DNA of 64,000 nt, from NCBI GenBank assembly GCA_013398015.1, contig VZRR01011618.1, positions 1,722,021 to 1,786,020 on the forward strand, given 5' to 3'. A program made the position numbers and the translations under genes. Source of the stretch: Oreocharis arfaki. Lineage: Eukaryota; Chordata; Aves; Passeriformes; Paramythiidae. A model generated the notes under the pieces. The model saw nothing but the letters and a program-made list of their open reading frames with translations. It searched no databases and had not been told where the DNA came from. Numbering within the stretch: the stretch's first letter is position 1; every line of letters starts with the position of its first letter. This document shows, one piece after another, positions 63,678 through 64,000 of this stretch.

Positions 63678-64000
63678 CTGCGTGTGAAAGGAAAAGATTT
63701 TTAATTACTAGAAGGCAAGATGCAAGGAAAAAGGCAAGAATACAGGGAATGTGGTACCATGGAATTATTTCTCATGCCTTTTTAAATAGTGTCATTAGAT
63801 TCTTAGGTAAGTTATTATACTGGTAAGTTATTATATTAATACACACAATATATTAATGTTATACTATTAATATTGTATATAAATGTGTTAAAAATTATTT
63901 TTTTAATACAGTGCTAATAATTTTGTAACACTTTGTCAGTTGATTTGTTTTTATACCTTGCTACCCAGTATCACTTAATTCTGCTGGAAATTATTTATAT
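63678..64000 (-). other. EAF2: EAF2 upstream intron (partial)
   Basis: Sequence upstream of the CAG acceptor at 63678-63680 is AT-rich, with many ATTAT/TATTA words, and runs off the window. It holds no visible exon. The preceding EAF2 exon must lie beyond 64000. Confidence 0.75.

Noticed and set aside
1..64000. tRNA genes, rRNA and CRISPR arrays
   Set aside because: No B-box (GGTTCGAATCC-like) context with a matching acceptor stem, no rRNA-like sequence and no regularly spaced repeats were seen by eye. A covariance-model search would be decisive.

Overview
The window looks like vertebrate, and most probably bird, nuclear DNA. It is non-operonic, with split exons bounded by GT/AG sites and few long open frames. 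It contains CR1 LINE fragments whose 3' ends carry the ATTCTATG-type terminal octamer typical of birds and other sauropsids. It also contains several decayed MIR-like SINEs. Bird is an inference from the CR1 signature and the low repeat load. Crocodilian or turtle is not formally excluded.

The only gene recognised with confidence is EAF2 (ELL-associated factor 2), on the minus strand at the right-hand end. Three 3'-terminal coding exons are visible at 63532-63677, 60025-60291 and 55508-55554, with matching split codons. A 3'UTR follows, with a likely polyadenylation signal at 54735-54740. The 5' part of the gene, encoding the ELL-binding N-terminal domain, lies beyond position 64000. EAF2 is a nuclear cofactor of the ELL elongation factors. 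The visible part covers the linker, the serine/acidic transactivation region and the conserved acidic C-terminus.

Roughly 1-54.7 kb lies downstream of EAF2 and holds no confidently recognised gene. Its main contents are: (i) three cysteine-rich open stretches on the minus strand at 48988-50132, about 5 kb beyond the EAF2 3' end, possibly exons or a pseudogene of an unrecognised gene; (ii) a plus-strand TATA box with a short open first-exon candidate at 50327-50449; (iii) a CpG-rich island at about 44.5-45.4 kb with candidate splice donors on both strands and no assigned gene; (iv) a CR1 insertion at 45635-46006 that still carries an open stretch of the CR1 ORF2 C-terminus; (v) at least seven MIR-like SINE remnants; (vi) a 56-bp near-palindromic foldback insertion (16550-16605) with TG...CA ends and a candidate 4-bp target duplication, sitting inside one of those SINEs. 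The remaining tens of kilobases are ordinary intergenic (or possibly long-intron) sequence with simple repeats.

The strongest leads for something undescribed are the cysteine-rich exon cluster, the orphan CpG island and the nested foldback element. No complete new system is demonstrated by the sequence alone.
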